The position numbers and the translations under genes are program-made. Below are positions 14,892 through 28,500 of a DNA stretch of 64,000 nucleotides, piece after piece (positions within the stretch are counted from its first letter, which is position 1; every line of letters begins with the position of its first letter). The notes under the pieces are model-generated. The model saw only the letters and a program-made list of their open reading frames with translations. It did not search any database and was not told where the DNA came from. The stretch comes from Amphirosellinia nigrospora (taxonomy: Eukaryota; Ascomycota; Sordariomycetes; Xylariales; Xylariaceae): NCBI GenBank assembly GCA_004123355.1, contig SCHM01000004.1, positions 2,356,001 through 2,420,000 of the forward strand. The letters are read 5' to 3'.

Positions 14892-17800
14892 CTTGCTTGC
14901 TCACTTTGTCTTTAGAAAATAAATGTACGAATGTCTTCAGAACGATGCACACGCGTGCAATCCGCTTCCGGTCTTGAGCAGGAAACAGCGTGTTAGCTAA
15001 GAGAACTCGAAGACGTCAAGATGCAGAAAATTGGGCCGGGAAGCGCTTCTCCTCTCAACTGCGTCTCATTACGATGCTGCCCGAGCCGATTGAAACTGAA
15101 ATTTGATAGAATCTTGGGAGAGGGAATGGTGTGGTGGTAAGGGATGGAAGGGTTGGTTAAGGTGGTAGTTTTGATCAAATTCGGTGCGCCTGGTTGCGAA
15201 TGTAGGTGCAGGGACGGGATGATCAAACCAAACGACGTCGGACTTAGGTCTGTAGTGTAGAAGCTTGGAAGGAACTTTGAGATCCAGTGTCCGTGCACCG
15301 GCGCATGATAGTGGCAGTGCCGGCCAGGTGGCGTCAGGACTCATGTGGCTGGCTGGGCAGTTAGTCGGAACCATAAAACACCACCACGCAACACCCTCAT
15401 ACTACCAAAAATCTACTATTTTAAAGCCAATAAAACAGTCAATAAATTTTGCAAAGCTAAAGCGATGGTCAAAGATTATATTTTAAGTCTTGAAATTTGT
15501 AATGATATAATTTATGACTATATTTATTTTAGTCGACTTTTTTTCGTTGTGTTATTAACAGTGCACAAATTAGATAACAGAACATGAATTACAAGTAGGG
15601 ATTTCTGTAAGGCACACGAATAATCATCATAAAACCTAGAATGGGTGCTGTAATAACGGCGAGTATTAGAACGAGGTATTCCTACTATGAGATATCCAAG
15701 GCTAGTTCTCCTGTGGAAGACGTGCCAATTTATCTGCATAGGCCATTTCTAATCTTGCGATGTGCTGCTTTGGATTTCGGCTATGGCTGCGGCGGCCTTC
15801 ATCAGCGTGTAGACCCAGGCGACTATCTACACTTTCCCGGCAGCGAGGATCGGTTAAGTAATGAGAAATGCGATGTATGTCGCATGATGTTCTAGTCTCA
15901 TCGATTCGACTCCTTGAATATGTTCTTCATAGTTAGGATTGTCAAAGGCCAAGAGCCCTCACGCTCATGTCTCAGGCCTCCAAAATTAATTCACAGAATG
16001 GTAGCTACCTATAACCTCTTTAGCAAACTTCCCGTCGATATTTCGCAGTGTTATTTTCCGTACCTTCCTTCGGTCGCTATCCTATTGCCTGACCGATTTT
16101 GAGACTCTCGATTCTGTCAGGGGCAGGAATTCGACCATATTTTTGAATCTACACAACGCTTAAAGCACCAAGGACAATGGAAAAGCTTTTTTGGTCAGTA
16201 TAACCTCTGCAGCAGCATCACTCATCTCTAGTGAACAGAATAAAAGACAGGGCTTAGCAGTTGTCCTCCATGACCTTATTTCCTGAACAAGGACTTGCTT
16301 GCCACGATCGTGCTCTCCGTTCCTTGTTTGAACAGGATACCCCATTAGATTTGAAAACCTGACCGACTGTCAGCAGTGTTTGACACGGTTTTCTCCTAAG
16401 TTATTTCCGAGAGGTCCTATATCACTTTACGAGCGATTTCTTGTATTTTCTGAGATACTATCGTTGATAAGTATCTCACTGACTTATTTATCGGTCGTTA
16501 TATATGAGGCGCATAGAATAGCGATACGAACGGTGATCGCTGGGATTTCGGGTATTTTCAGCCGCGCAGCTTTATCACGACGCATATTGTCAAGGACCCT
16601 GTGATATGGGTAGGTCATCTATACTTGTTGTTGCGCGAAGATCTCTAAATCTACCTTCGTAGACGTAACTGGGCTATATACAGATGATCCCTTTGTCTCC
16701 GTACTGTGGCTAACACTTTGTGGCTTGGATATCGTGGCTTCGTGATAGGCTTTATGACACATATTATTGGATTCCCCCCTGCAGAAGGCTACCATGGCAG
16801 TATGAAAATTAGAATCTTGAGTGAGGGTAGCTTCGCTTCGGAACAGACTGAAGAATATTGGGACATTCCTCGAAGAAGACTAGTGCTTCAAAAACTCCAC
16901 GAAGGGGTAAATACGTCAATGGAGGGTTCGATATAGGTCGTGTAATGGGACCACTTCGTGTTTTAAGATAGGAAGCGACTCTGTAAGACCTACACGATGA
17001 TGTCTCTTGCTATTTCCGGACACGCAGGCTTTAGTTTTCAGATATCCCTCATTCGGAGGTTTCGTTTTTTGGTGTTGTTAAGACCACAAAATTCAGACAA
17101 AGAGCAAGTAGGGTATTTACAGGCAAAGATGTTTAGTGACTTCATAGGCAGTCATGTTGGCTTGAAAGTGAACTATTTCTGCAATGGCGAAATTCTAGGG
17201 TTTGAGGTATGCCCCCTTGCCATTACCTCTATAATGGTCCTGGCCGCAAACTGACTCAGATTGATGAAGGCCCATACTAGTATCAACCGGGCTACTCAGA
17301 TTCTACTGTGATATTTCAGTAGTATCCGTTGCAGTGACCGGAAACCTGTATGTCTCTAGCCTGAGAGCGGACACATCGTTGGCTTCTACGGAATCGCAGG
17401 AAGATTTACATATATTCTTCCGGGAGATTATAACTCCACGAATGTTTTCACCATTCTAGAGAAACAGAGCAGAACTGGAAAACCTATGATGAAACTCCCA
17501 TCTTAGGGCAATTTCGACTAGAGGTGTCAGGGGGTCTGTAACGTGAAGGATGGTTACTGGGAAATGCAACTGGCCCGCATATCATCGAATGATCAATAAA
17601 TGGTTTCTCAGGGTTGAGTTATTAACATTGCTGTTTGATAAGCACACGAGATTGAGTGTTTTGTGTAGACGTCTATCAACAGGTATGGCTTGAAGCGGCA
17701 TGACTGACACCTCCTAAGGTTACAGGTAGTATCATCTTGGGTCCTGTAACCTCTGTAGGTAAGCGCCTATACGTGTACCTTATTTACAATGCAAGGGGCG

Positions 17801-18043
17801 TCGCTTCTAGCGGGCCTAGCGCGCTAAACCCTTGCTAGCAAAGTTTCTACTTGGAGCGCCCCGCCATCACTTTCCCTTTACCTGACCATCCTTCGCTTTT
17901 CCCCCACTTACACCATACTTAAAAGTTCCTGTCAGACCGACCCTGCATTTCGCGGCGAATCCAAGCGATAGATTCGGCTTTCTCGGTATTCTCTCTTTAG
18001 AACTCCCGCCCCGATTTCACGAAATACCTAACCTACGATTACC
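14892..18043. other. 3.1-kb spacer between PRP4 and TMA7
   Basis: Divergent promoters of PRP4 (-) and TMA7 (+) flank a stretch with no confident gene. About 15411-15560 is AT-rich. Short frames at 15641-17254 (+) and 16160-16345 (-) are not recognisable. A lectin-like fragment lies near 17.4 kb. Just upstream of TMA7 is a pyrimidine-rich stretch (about 17865-17900) of the kind common before highly expressed fungal ribosomal genes. Confidence 0.45.
17360..17506 (+). pseudogene. Possible jacalin-like lectin fragment
   Basis: An open frame of about 48 codons contains PESGHIVGFYGIAGRFTYIL, which resembles the last strands of jacalin-type beta-prism lectin repeats (pattern G-x-I-V-G-F-x-G-x-x-G). 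It has no ATG, has a stop just upstream and ends at a stop, so it would be a relic or a terminal exon. The match is by eye only and weak. Confidence 0.2.
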
Positions 18044-18376
<333 letters not shown>

Positions 18377-19190
18377 ACACTCGGACTTGACGAATACACG
18401 AGATCACGACATCAACACCGCCGGGCTGATACGGGTTGCAACGACCATCAAAACGTTCGGGACGCAACCACTTGAGCGTGGGTGCAGGGCACGTTATGAT
18501 GCTTATGGGATACCTCTGTCATAGCAGTCAATAGATCTATTGCAAATGCGCATCGCTGCCGTTTTGTATAGTTGACACCGCTGCAAAGAACTGCTTTTCT
18601 ACGTTGAAGCCCTTTGCCTCTCGCCAGGCGTAACTTCTGCTTCGCACTAGAAAGAACGGCACCAGCATGGGGAACTTGAAACAATTCATGAGGCTCATAA
18701 ACTGCCCATATCTAATACAATAGAACGAGCATCTCGAAAGGCTGCTTATATTATCGAGGCTGTTGGCATTCTCCGAGCTTTCGCATCAGAACTAACTATT
18801 TGCGTAACCTCATGACAAAATATGTTAAGAAGGTAACTAGACATAGCAAAACTTGTAAGACACCTGAGTGAAATGCTCGTAGGTAAGTGAGAAGCTGAAT
18901 CTGTTGGATTCCGAAGAGGTAAACACAATAAGGGGCGTAGATTTACATGAGAAGCAGCTGCTGCCATCTGGCGCATGTTCATCCACTCTCAACCTCAACA
19001 GTTGATGAATAAGATAGTCAAGGTTAGGTAGTACCTGCTTGATGTTAGGAACCGAGGCACCATCCTACTTCACATGATGCCATGCCTCTACATATGAATT
19101 ACATCAGTCCGATCCCCGGCCCAAGGACGATATTAACCTACATGATCCATTTATTACCTATACAGCCACCATTCATCTCTACCTAGCACC
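18377..19190. other. Spacer between TMA7 and the PAQR gene
   Basis: Holds the TMA7 3' region and the PAQR promoter. Short minus-strand frames at 18448-18684 and 18746-18982 show no recognisable features. Confidence 0.5.
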
Positions 19191-20356
19191 ATGGCTTCAC
19201 CCACGCCAGTTCAACCACAAGGACCCGACAGCGCCGGCGGCGCTCATCCACCGTGTCAGCGATAGCAGACGCGGCACTAGCAGCCGAGGAAAAAGTATCA
19301 TCAGCCCTCCTACTGCTCTGGGAGGAACTCCCACACTGGCGGCGGGACAACGCCTTCATCGTATCGGGGTACCGCCCAGCAAGCAACAGCTACATCTCGT
19401 CATTCCTAAGCACCTTCGCCGTGCACAACGAGAGCGTCAACATATGGACGCACGCCGTGGGGTCGTTCGTCCTGGTGCCTCTCGCGGTGCTCTACCTCTA
19501 CACCGAGATCGCGCCGCGGTACCCGAGCGCCGGGGCGGCCGACGAGCTCGTGTTCGCCTGCTTCCTCTGCGGCGCCGCGCTGTGCCTCGGCATGAGCGCC
19601 ACGTACCACGCCCTCACGAACCATTCCGAGGCCGTCGCCAAGTGGGGGAACAAGCTCGACTACTCGGGCATCGTGTGCCTGATCGTCGGTAGTTACGTTC
19701 CGGCGTTGTACTATGCGCTCTTCTGCAAGCCCGTGTTGATGAGTGCGTATCTATACGGGGTAGGTCTCCCCAAAGGAAAAAAAACCAAAAACAATAAATT
19801 CCGCTATCATCATTTTCTATCGAGATAGATACCTTAAAAAGACGAGCCGAGAACTCCTGGTTCGGCCTTATTGCTAACCTATGTATCTCGGCTATCAGAT
19901 ATTCCTCCTTGGCTTCGGCTGTGGTGTCGTCTCCTGGGTAGAGCGATTCCGTACGCCAGCTTGGCGCCCATACCGGGCCCTTATGTTCGTCGGGCTCGGT
20001 GTTTCGGGCGTCGTGCCCGTTGTGCACGGGGTCAAACTCTATGGATACCAGTCCCTGAATGAACGGATGGGTTTGAACTGGGTCCTGCTTCAAGGCGCTC
20101 TCTACATCTTTGGGGCTTTCTTATACGCCGTGAGTGTACAATTCAATATCTTGAGATCGAACGTGACCACGAATGTTGACACTATCGCAAGGCACGCTGG
20201 CCGGAGCGAACATCACCGGGTAGATTCGACATATGGGGTCACTCACACCAGCTTTTTCATATCCTTATCTTGTTCGCCGCCGCATCTCACCTTAAAGGCA
20301 TGGCGAAGGCTTTTGATTACCACCATAGTAACCTGGGAACTCAGTGTCTGTTATAG
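19191..20356 (+). CDS. PAQR/haemolysin III-family membrane receptor (AdipoR/IZH-like)
   Basis: Seven-transmembrane protein of the progestin/adipoQ receptor family. Fungal members (IZH) affect zinc and sterol homeostasis, and the fold holds a zinc ion with ceramidase-like chemistry. Exons 19191-19759, 19899-20129 and 20192-20356 splice in phase 0, giving about 300 residues from codon 19253. Family marks: SGYRPASNSY, HNESVNIWTHAVGS, SATYHALTNHSE (zinc His), LDYSGIV and RFDIWGHSHQLFHILILFAAASH with the C-terminal zinc histidines. The body frame is open back to before 19191, but its only in-frame start is a GTG at 19253. The natural ATG at 19191 lies in another frame, so a one-base error is likely within the first 60 bases. 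Exon 1 is markedly GC-rich. Confidence 0.88.
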
Positions 20357-20647
20357 GACGATATTGTCACAAACCATTGACCAGCCCAGAGCGCTAAGAC
20401 GTTAGAGAAAAGACATTCTTCGTAAAAAGAAAGACACAAGCCAAGACATAGATGAGCTTATTATAAATTTATTATATTTGTTCAAGATCGCATCTCAGCT
20501 CAACATTCAAGGTTGACTTTCAGCTAACTTACCATGATCCGGAAGCAAGCTTTCAAATGATGAATTCCACATTATTGTACGTCATATATACAGAGGCGCT
20601 CAAGCTTTACAAGGGAAGTCATAGCAGCACATTTTGCTTGTGTATCT

Positions 20648-23079
20648 TCAGTCTTCCTCCGAGGGCGTATCACCGTCAACGCTCTCTTCGTCAATGTCTT
20701 CATCCATGGCATCCATGCCAGGGTCATCATCCTCCAGCTCAGACGAACTGTCATCTTCCTGCGTCGGCCGTGGTCGGCACCAACATCCATGACTCTCACC
20801 AACCCAGATGCCATGGAGGCTGCTGCCCACCAACTGAACTCGGCGTTCGGGTTCCAGGTCACGCCTGTAATTCGAGTCTGGGGTTCATACAACACGATTG
20901 GGCCGGGCCCCGAGGTCATGGCCGCTTCATCGTCAACATCACCCTCTATTTGACCAGGGGTCTTAGACTGTGACTTTGCCGGCTTGCCTTTGGCTTTTCC
21001 CTTGCCTTTGTTCTTGGCTTCTTTCGTGCCATTTTCACGGTTCATTCTTTGGGTCTCGGCCATCTTTACACCTGTCGGGTGCGAATTAGGCTCAGGAAGA
21101 AATCCATTCAGAATTCGACACGCCCCCGAGACGTAGCCTCTTCCTCTTTGTTCTCAGCACTGGAAGATAAACGCGCGGAATTCGTGTTGGAACAACTTCA
21201 ATTTCATAGTCTTCTCTCTATGGCTCGAGAGCTTACGTAAGATGTTAAACACCCATACACTACCGTCTGTCGTCCCGATGATGATATAAGGATGACACGG
21301 ACCGGTAGAAATGCATGTGGGTTGCCCATTCACAGTGATAAGATGACGGCATAAAGGGAATCCTCGAGCTGGCAAGAATGTCAAATTTGGGTTTCCAGCA
21401 AATGCCGATGGCCACATTGACGCATAGCCTCTAAGATGAGGACACCATGCGAGAAGATGCGGTTGAAGAGATACCATCATATTTGGATGATACGTCGTTT
21501 CCCCGCTTGGACGAGTCAGGTCCGTCAACGTTAGGACACCACCGATGGGAACTGTTGAAACAAGGAACGGATCTGATGGATAACCGGAAACGATGTCCAC
21601 GATGCCAGTGGAATGGACTGGATGTCGCAGGAGGATTCGAGGGGGCGAAATAGACCACAACATTACGGAGCCGTCCGACAGACCAGTAGCCACGCGATTC
21701 ATGTTGATCCATGTGAAACAAGTGATTTCAATGGAATATTCCTTCGGCGGATTAAGTGTAACCATGGGTTCTTCAATTTGTTCTACGTTGTGATAAGCGA
21801 TAATTGAACAGTTACGGCCTTGAAGCTACTTACCGTATATCTCATTGTCGTCATGCTCCGAAACATTTTGGACGCCTATAATCCTAAGTTTGCCGTCGAC
21901 GCAAAGAACGCCAAGGAAACGGTAGGATCTTCGGCTGTAAGGGGTACAGGACACCATTGTAATCTTGACACCCGACCCCACGAGAAGCATAAGGCTGGGC
22001 TAACTTTGGGGCGCGGCGTGAAGGTCGAAAAATGCCTTGGCGACTTTTAATCGCATCGAATCTTAGGATCTGAATTGCACCCTCTTTCTGTCCTAGCTCT
22101 CCAGGGGCTTCTTTTAGGTTCTGGTAGTAGGCCTGGTCGGAAAAGGGGGCAACTGCAATGGCCAAAAACTGGTTAACTTGCCCTTGTGAGGGTGCCCACG
22201 CCATGGAAACCGGAATGCCTCCCACGTCGAGAAGCCAACCTCCAGTCACGGCTGCTTCATCATCCGTATCACTAATAGGATTTCCAGCGTCAGAGAAAGA
22301 GATGCTGTCCCCGTGACTGATGTGATACGGTTTCTGATCCGAGACATGGCCTAAGAATACACTTAACTCTCCTTGAGCTTGTGGAACGAACCAACGAAAT
22401 GCTTCTGCTTTGTCAATGCTAATAGATATCTGTTGTAGAAACTGAAGTGCTAAGCGGGTATTATAGAATTGTCGAAATTTAGATATGTGACTATCGGCAA
22501 AATCGTTGGGCATCCAACCATTCCGGGCTATCGCGAGCTGAGGTTGAGAGGTCAGCTTGGTGGTATAAGCTCGTACCGCCACCATAGTTTGAGGTAGCTA
22601 TCGAGAATGGACCTACGGTCTGGCTTGTCGCCAAACCACCAATCGACCAATTCGTAAAATCGCGTCCATCTCTTGATCGGTCCTATGTAGGTTCTCGTCC
22701 ATCTCTGACCTGGATCTGACGGGTATGGTGGTACTTCAGCGAAGGCCTGCTCTGATTTATCAAGGCGATGCTGCTTCGATCGCGCGGAAGGCTGCGGCTT
22801 TGCCTTAACCGGGTTTACAGCCTTTACGGCCGAGGAGCTGTGGCCGGATGGCTCATTATTGTCATCGTTATCTTCGTCCTCTTCAAATTCTTCGTCTTGT
22901 ACGTCGTCAACCTCCTCACCACCAGCAGTGGGATCTACAATGAACTCATCTCCAGACGAATCCACTCTTTGCAAGGCACTGTCAGCATCGGAGCTATCCT
23001 GGTCAAGACCATAGTCGGGCAGCCCGAGCTGTTTCTTTTTGTTTGATTGGCGAGCCAGCTCATGGTGCATGTGCATCAT
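20648..23079 (-). CDS. TFIIIC WD40 subunit (TFC6/Sfc6-like)
   Basis: Subunit of RNA polymerase III factor TFIIIC, which recognises the B box of tRNA genes; this subunit carries a WD40 propeller. Order along the protein: acidic N-terminus (QDEEFEEDEDNDDNNE); RWTRTYIGPIKRWTRFYELVDWWFGD; QPQLAIARNGWMPNDF; FRWFVPQAQGELSVFLGHVS; GGWLLDVGGIPVSMAWAPS; CFSWGRVSRLQWCPVPL; GVLCVDGKLRIIGVQ; an intron after NEIYG; FTWINMNRVATGLSDGSVMLWS; basic KNKGKGKAKGKPAKSQ; ITGVTWNPNAEFSWW; and an acidic tail ending at 20648. The reading frame shifts near 22557 (A run short on this strand), twice between 21900 and 22000, near 21100-21160 and near 20815. The start at 23079 is tentative, since an upstream exon is possible. 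No stop-rich or deleted domain is seen, so I regard it as a real gene with sequence errors. Confidence 0.85.
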
Positions 23080-24613
23080 GACTATAAGCTATTGCCTAGG
23101 TAAGTATTCCGTACTCACACAGCATGGGGAGATAGGAAGGTCGCATACTGTGAGCTCCGCTTATGAGGGGGTATCAAGCTACCTACCTAGTAGGTCAAGT
23201 TTCATACTACTGTAAGCCACACATTGAATCTTCGCTTTGCTTTTGGAGATGAGCGCGTGCCTGTCGTTGTCGCGTTTGTTAGCTACACAACTCCCCGAGT
23301 AAAACTAGATTGATCTCATGGTATTGAAAGTTTTCAAAAGAGAATATTTGGTTTGCTTTAGTCCAAAGCGGTTAGTAGTGACGAGGATTGCCCTGCAGAC
23401 ATTCGTCGTTTTGGTAGTAGGTAATGGCTGAAAAATATTCTTGATAAAAGGACCGTCCTGGGCAAGTGACGGAATGTGATAGTAGTGGAGACTCTCCCCA
23501 AAATGAGGGTTCCCGGCCACCACCAGAGCACTTGGCTCTGGGAGATTAATTAGCTATGGCCCTGTCAGCCCGCCATCTCACTACCTGTCCAGAACCCCTC
23601 CAGGCCCAAAGTGGCGGGCAGTCTCCCTTCCACCCGGTTGCCTGCATGCATCTTCGAGACAGATATTACGTATGTTGTCGTGGGCATGCGTATAGAAGTC
23701 TGTATAGAACAAACAATTAGTGGGGGACAACTATAACTGAATATTGCTACTTCAACTACATAGTAGTCTATCACGGGAGAGAGTGGACAAGCCCTGGCAC
23801 GCGGCTCTGTTACCGTACCTCATGTAAGCTCTACTACCTCTTGACTATTGTAGCCAAGCCACGATACCAGCGCTTGGGTGAGGTAGGACTAACAAGTCAA
23901 CATTGAAAGATCACGTCATCCCGTCCTTATTGCCCCTCCGCCTCTACATACCTACTTACCTACTGTAGTACCGACGTAGGTAGTACCTACTGGTTGCTGG
24001 TTGCTAAGCAGATTTACTCTACTGTAGCCATCGTGATACTATCTAGGACCACATGGTTTCGGCCCGCCCGAGATGACCCTCTGCCAGCTGACGTGTAGAA
24101 GAAACATTGTAAAGTACCGTGCATCACCATACCCAGTGCCTTCTGGTTTCGAATCAGGGGAGCCCTATACTGTCAGCACCTAGCCAGCACCTAGCCAGCA
24201 CCCACGTTACATTGGGCCGTGCTACTACCGCCCGCCTGCCTGCCTGCCTTCCAGTTCGAATAGTGCTCGCTGGCCGTTGGCTATTGCTGGCCCGCCCGCC
24301 TGAAAGCGCCGCCACTATTACCATGCTCTCCACCCCCTCTCCTCTACCTCTACCTCTATCTCCGTGGTGCCCTTTCTGTCGGTGCAGTCGAGGCGCATGC
24401 GACATGGGTTTGGTTTTGGCTGCATGCATACTATGTATTCTTTGCGAGGCCCTGCTGACGGCAAACAATGCCTTTACTCGTGCCCCAAGTCTACCAGCCT
24501 GCCTTGCCTATCTAGTTGTAGTTGTTGCGCGCATTCTTCACCTGTTCCCTCCACTTACATGTGACCGATATATATCTTTGACGATCCATATCTGATGCTA
24601 AAGGATTCACGCT
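23080..24613. other. Divergent promoter region with simple repeats
   Basis: Between TFC6 (-) and the ankyrin gene (+). It contains several TACCTA/TAGGTA clusters (about 23180 and 23950-24000), 11-base tandem units CAGCACCTAGC at 24174-24201 and a CCTG run at 24234-24249. The 158-codon frame at 24119-24595 starts at a non-ATG codon and runs through the repeats; I do not call it. Confidence 0.55.
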
Positions 24614-25525
24614 ATGGAAGAAGCTGCCGCCGTAGGCAATCTTGACGCCGTGGAGAGCATACTGCCAAGCCTGTTGCTGAGCCACGATCATACTGTTCCC
24701 CTCCACGAGAGAGCCGCTCCCGGCGCCAGCACCATCCTCGATAGGTCCATACGTACCGCCGCCGCCCACGGCTGGTCCGATCTCACCCGCTTCTTTATTG
24801 CTCAAGGCGCCGTCATTGACGATGCCCTCGTCTGCGCTGTTATCAACTCGGGATCTATCGAGCAATGTGATATCCTCCTAAAACACGGTTGGGATGTCAA
24901 CCGTAGCTACATTAGCGCTTCTGGTGACTGGCACTTTTGGACTCCTCTGCGGTAAGCTATGGCTGTCATGACCCCAGTTGTTCGCAGCTCACATTCTTTC
25001 AGCGCTGCGCTCGGGGACCCCCCGCTCTGTCGTTGGTTGTTAGAGCATGGCGCAGATCCAAACCTATCCGAGTACGGGTTCACGCCTATCATGGTCGCCG
25101 TCCGGCTGCATTCACCCGAGGTTGTCAAGCTTCTGATAGAATATGGTGCTGACCCGAAGACCCCGATGCTGTTGCATTCTACCGCCAGTGCATCAAGCAA
25201 AGCGTTGAATGAAGCCTACCCCAACCGCGAGGATGCGGATAGGATAGGGGTGATGAAAATATTGCTCGAGTACGGTGCTGATGTGAACGAAATGGAGCCG
25301 GACCCGAAATCCCGGCCTCGCGACGATGCGAGGCGAAGACGGACGGTCGATACAGGCACACCGCTTCACTATGCGGTAGCCGCGGGCAATCCTATCACTG
25401 TTAGCTTCCTCCTCGCACATGGAGCCAATACAAAGCTGCCCAGCTGGTCGGGGCATACGCCACTCCAGGCTGCAGAATTTTTGGAATTAAGGTACATTAC
25501 ACAGATTTTAAGAATGTATGGATGA
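24614..25525 (+). CDS. Ankyrin-repeat protein, 286 aa
   Basis: Probably a soluble protein-interaction scaffold. Two exons, 24614-24951 and 25003-25525, join in frame across a 51-bp intron (GTAAGC...TTTCAG). Ankyrin repeats are clear in the second half: PPLCRWLLEHGADPNLSEYG, FTPIMVAVRLHSPEVVKLLI, EYGADP, GVMKILLEYGADVNEMEP and TPLHYAVAAGNPITVSFLLA. Weaker repeats precede the intron (DAVESILPS, DLTRFFIAQGAVIDDAL, EQCDILLKHGWDVN). There is no signal peptide, membrane segment or extra catalytic domain, so a specific role cannot be given. The frame is intact. Confidence 0.87.
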
Positions 25526-28500
25526 GGTAATGACGGTATCGATATTAGACGGACCATGAAACGTCGTTATGACAGATTTCCCATGTATTACTATACTATA
25601 GTGGGCGTTTCCTTATCGGAGTTGCGGATGGCTGTGAACGACCAGCTGAGCTGGTACGAAGGTAATACATTATTGATGCAATGTCCATAGATATACTCAC
25701 GGTGTTTCGGCTTCCCGATTCGATGAAATTGAGAATGGCTTTCAGTATCAGAACAAAACCAACCTTTCCTGCTTAGCTACCGAGGTGATATTTTCCAACA
25801 CACGAAGACGATGAGCAAAAACGAAGCATACGCCCAACAATAATACAATTTTATAACACACATATGCCATCTAGGTTCAGCTGTCCCTGATGACAAGTTC
25901 GCTTGGGTTAACCGCCAACAAGGGGCTGTCTCGACGGAACATAGAGGAGTTCGGAGAAGGGGCTTCCTCGTTTGAGGAGCAAAGGACGATAGCTAAGCTT
26001 TGCTACTAAGAAGAATAGATGCTTGAATAGAATTGTTTTCTGTCATCTAGAAGTATCTGAGCGGCCCCATTTCCAAATCATATTATTTTTTGTATGGTCA
26101 AGTATTAACTTGATTTCAGAATTCACTGGGGACAACGAAGTTGGCTTAGTACAAGTTCCAAGCACAGCCTCATAAATATGAAATAACTATCTCCGGGACC
26201 GACTACGTGGTCCTGTGGGAGATAAAGCCAGTGTTTTGACATTGATCCCGATCGTAACCGTTAACGAGTCGAGTTTTCAAAGCAATGTAGACGGGCTGGT
26301 TACTGAGTTGGTTACCCAAGACTACGGAATTAGTTCCTGCAGTTCCCAAAGCCTCGACAGGAAGCCGTCTGGGTTGAAGTAGGAAGGATTTAACGAAATC
26401 ACGAGATGGAGAACATCACAAGACACTAATATGTGATACCAAAGATACTAAGGGCAAGCCACCAGAGCGGCGAAGCTAGGGAAAGTAGGTCGTAATAGCA
26501 TTCCGACGCGACACGTGCTCGAGGAACCATGGATAATCATCTGAACTATCGATCCTGCAAGTAGTTTCGGATCACACAGCACGAATAGGCTATACTTTCC
26601 TGAATTTTTGAAGCATGAGCTGTGGCGATTTCGGTAGGCGACTCACTTCTTAGCTATATTTCAACCTAAAATATGACCAGCGCCTCAGGTACCACGAACG
26701 ACTTCAATAGTGTGCTTACTTGGCAGCAACAATAACGCCTATCATATTCGTATCATGTGACAAAGCCTTCATTCGTTAAGAGGCATGTCATCAACACATG
26801 CTAAGATTTCTTTGTATAACCTTTTTCTGGGGTAGCCGAAGCCATTTTCAGGCCCACGCAATACCAAAACACACCACTTCCCCTCAAAGTGCCGTTAGAT
26901 GATCCCACGTGTCAATGATTTCGTGGTCTCAAGGTCACCGAAGCCGCGCCTAGTGGTGATATTATTGTTGAATACAGCTCGGTATCAACAAGTCATGGTG
27001 TGCGACCGTAAGATTCGCCCGAAGCACGCCTACTTACCATCGACTAGGTTCGAGATTCCGCCCCGGAATACATCTCACCGACTATTGTTGAAGGGAAGCT
27101 ATACCATTACAGAGTACATAACACGTAACTACTTAATTGGCAATAATCAAATCATTACCTTGTCAAGCCACTTCCTTTGCTGACTCACGAGAACCACCCG
27201 CTACTTATCTGGGCTTGAAGTTTGCCAAGTTTATAGAGATATGGTGGCGTTTGGGCGAAGCGGAGCGGAGGATATCGTGATTATCCTTGCGTCTTTGATT
27301 ATGACTAAATTGATAAACGTAGGTATCACAAAACAATGAGCTAGCGACGACGGAAATCATCGGACTAATTAGTTGGATGCGGTGAGTTCTCACATATCAC
27401 AGAGCCGCAAACGCGGGGCGGGCCGGAATTGGTCCCAAACAGGCAAGTTCGAGCAATGTTGGCCAATCATAGCTCGGGTTCCAATAGCTATTCCTGTACG
27501 CCGACACACCCATGCACCACATGTATTTTCATATTGTGTTATTGATTATGGCTTGAGATGGAGACAATGACGTGAGACTTCGCCGTCATGATGGGGTAAA
27601 GGCAACGTATCTGACGATTATTAGTCTTGCCAATATCATGCTACGATATATTCAAATTGTCGTGTCTCAGGAATCCAGACGCCACCGCAGCGTGTAAGTG
27701 CAGGCTGTGTTACAAGATTTCACCTACCTACACATGTAGAAAAGGCGCCCTTCACTATTGCGACCGTGCTTTCAATGTAACAGCAGATTGGACGGGTGCA
27801 TGTTTGAGATCGACCAAGGTGCTCCCCAGGGTCGGGTATATATTGTTCAGAATCTCTAACCTTGAAGATGAGGACACCCGACCTCGAATTAAGGGTCAGA
27901 GCGGGCATGAATATAATAAATTTAAAATGTATCCAAAGCGGCAGTGTAGGTATACTCCAAGGAGGAAGTAGTTGTAACGATGCTTAAGGGGATCAGCATA
28001 TGGTACTACCTATCCAGCTAGACTAGGTGTCCCGCGATAACTGGGGAGTGTTTGAACTGTCATTCCGAAACATGATGTCGCGTTGTATTTACAACTAACC
28101 AGATAAAGAGATAATATATAGCTAATTAATTGTTGCAGACTTGAACTTTTGCGATTAGACCCTCGAATAAAGCCTACCTATGAAAGCCTGCTCGTATGGA
28201 CAATAGGTAAGGGCTCTAGAGACTTGGTCATTCAGACGTACACGGACCTAGTTATGCATATAGGTTTGTATAGACTTAGCTATAGGGATTTACTTAAATG
28301 ACTACCTACCTGTGTACGGGCTCGCAAAAGCTTCAGAGGCTTAGCTGTACAGGCCTACGTAGCTATATGCATTTATACCCACGGACTACGACACCTACCT
28401 ATATTGGCCAATTGCTGATCAAGGATCGTCTCTTGTGAAGTGTACCTTGCTAATTATAACCAATAGCCACTTCGCCAATACCAGGTACCTCTAAGTACTT

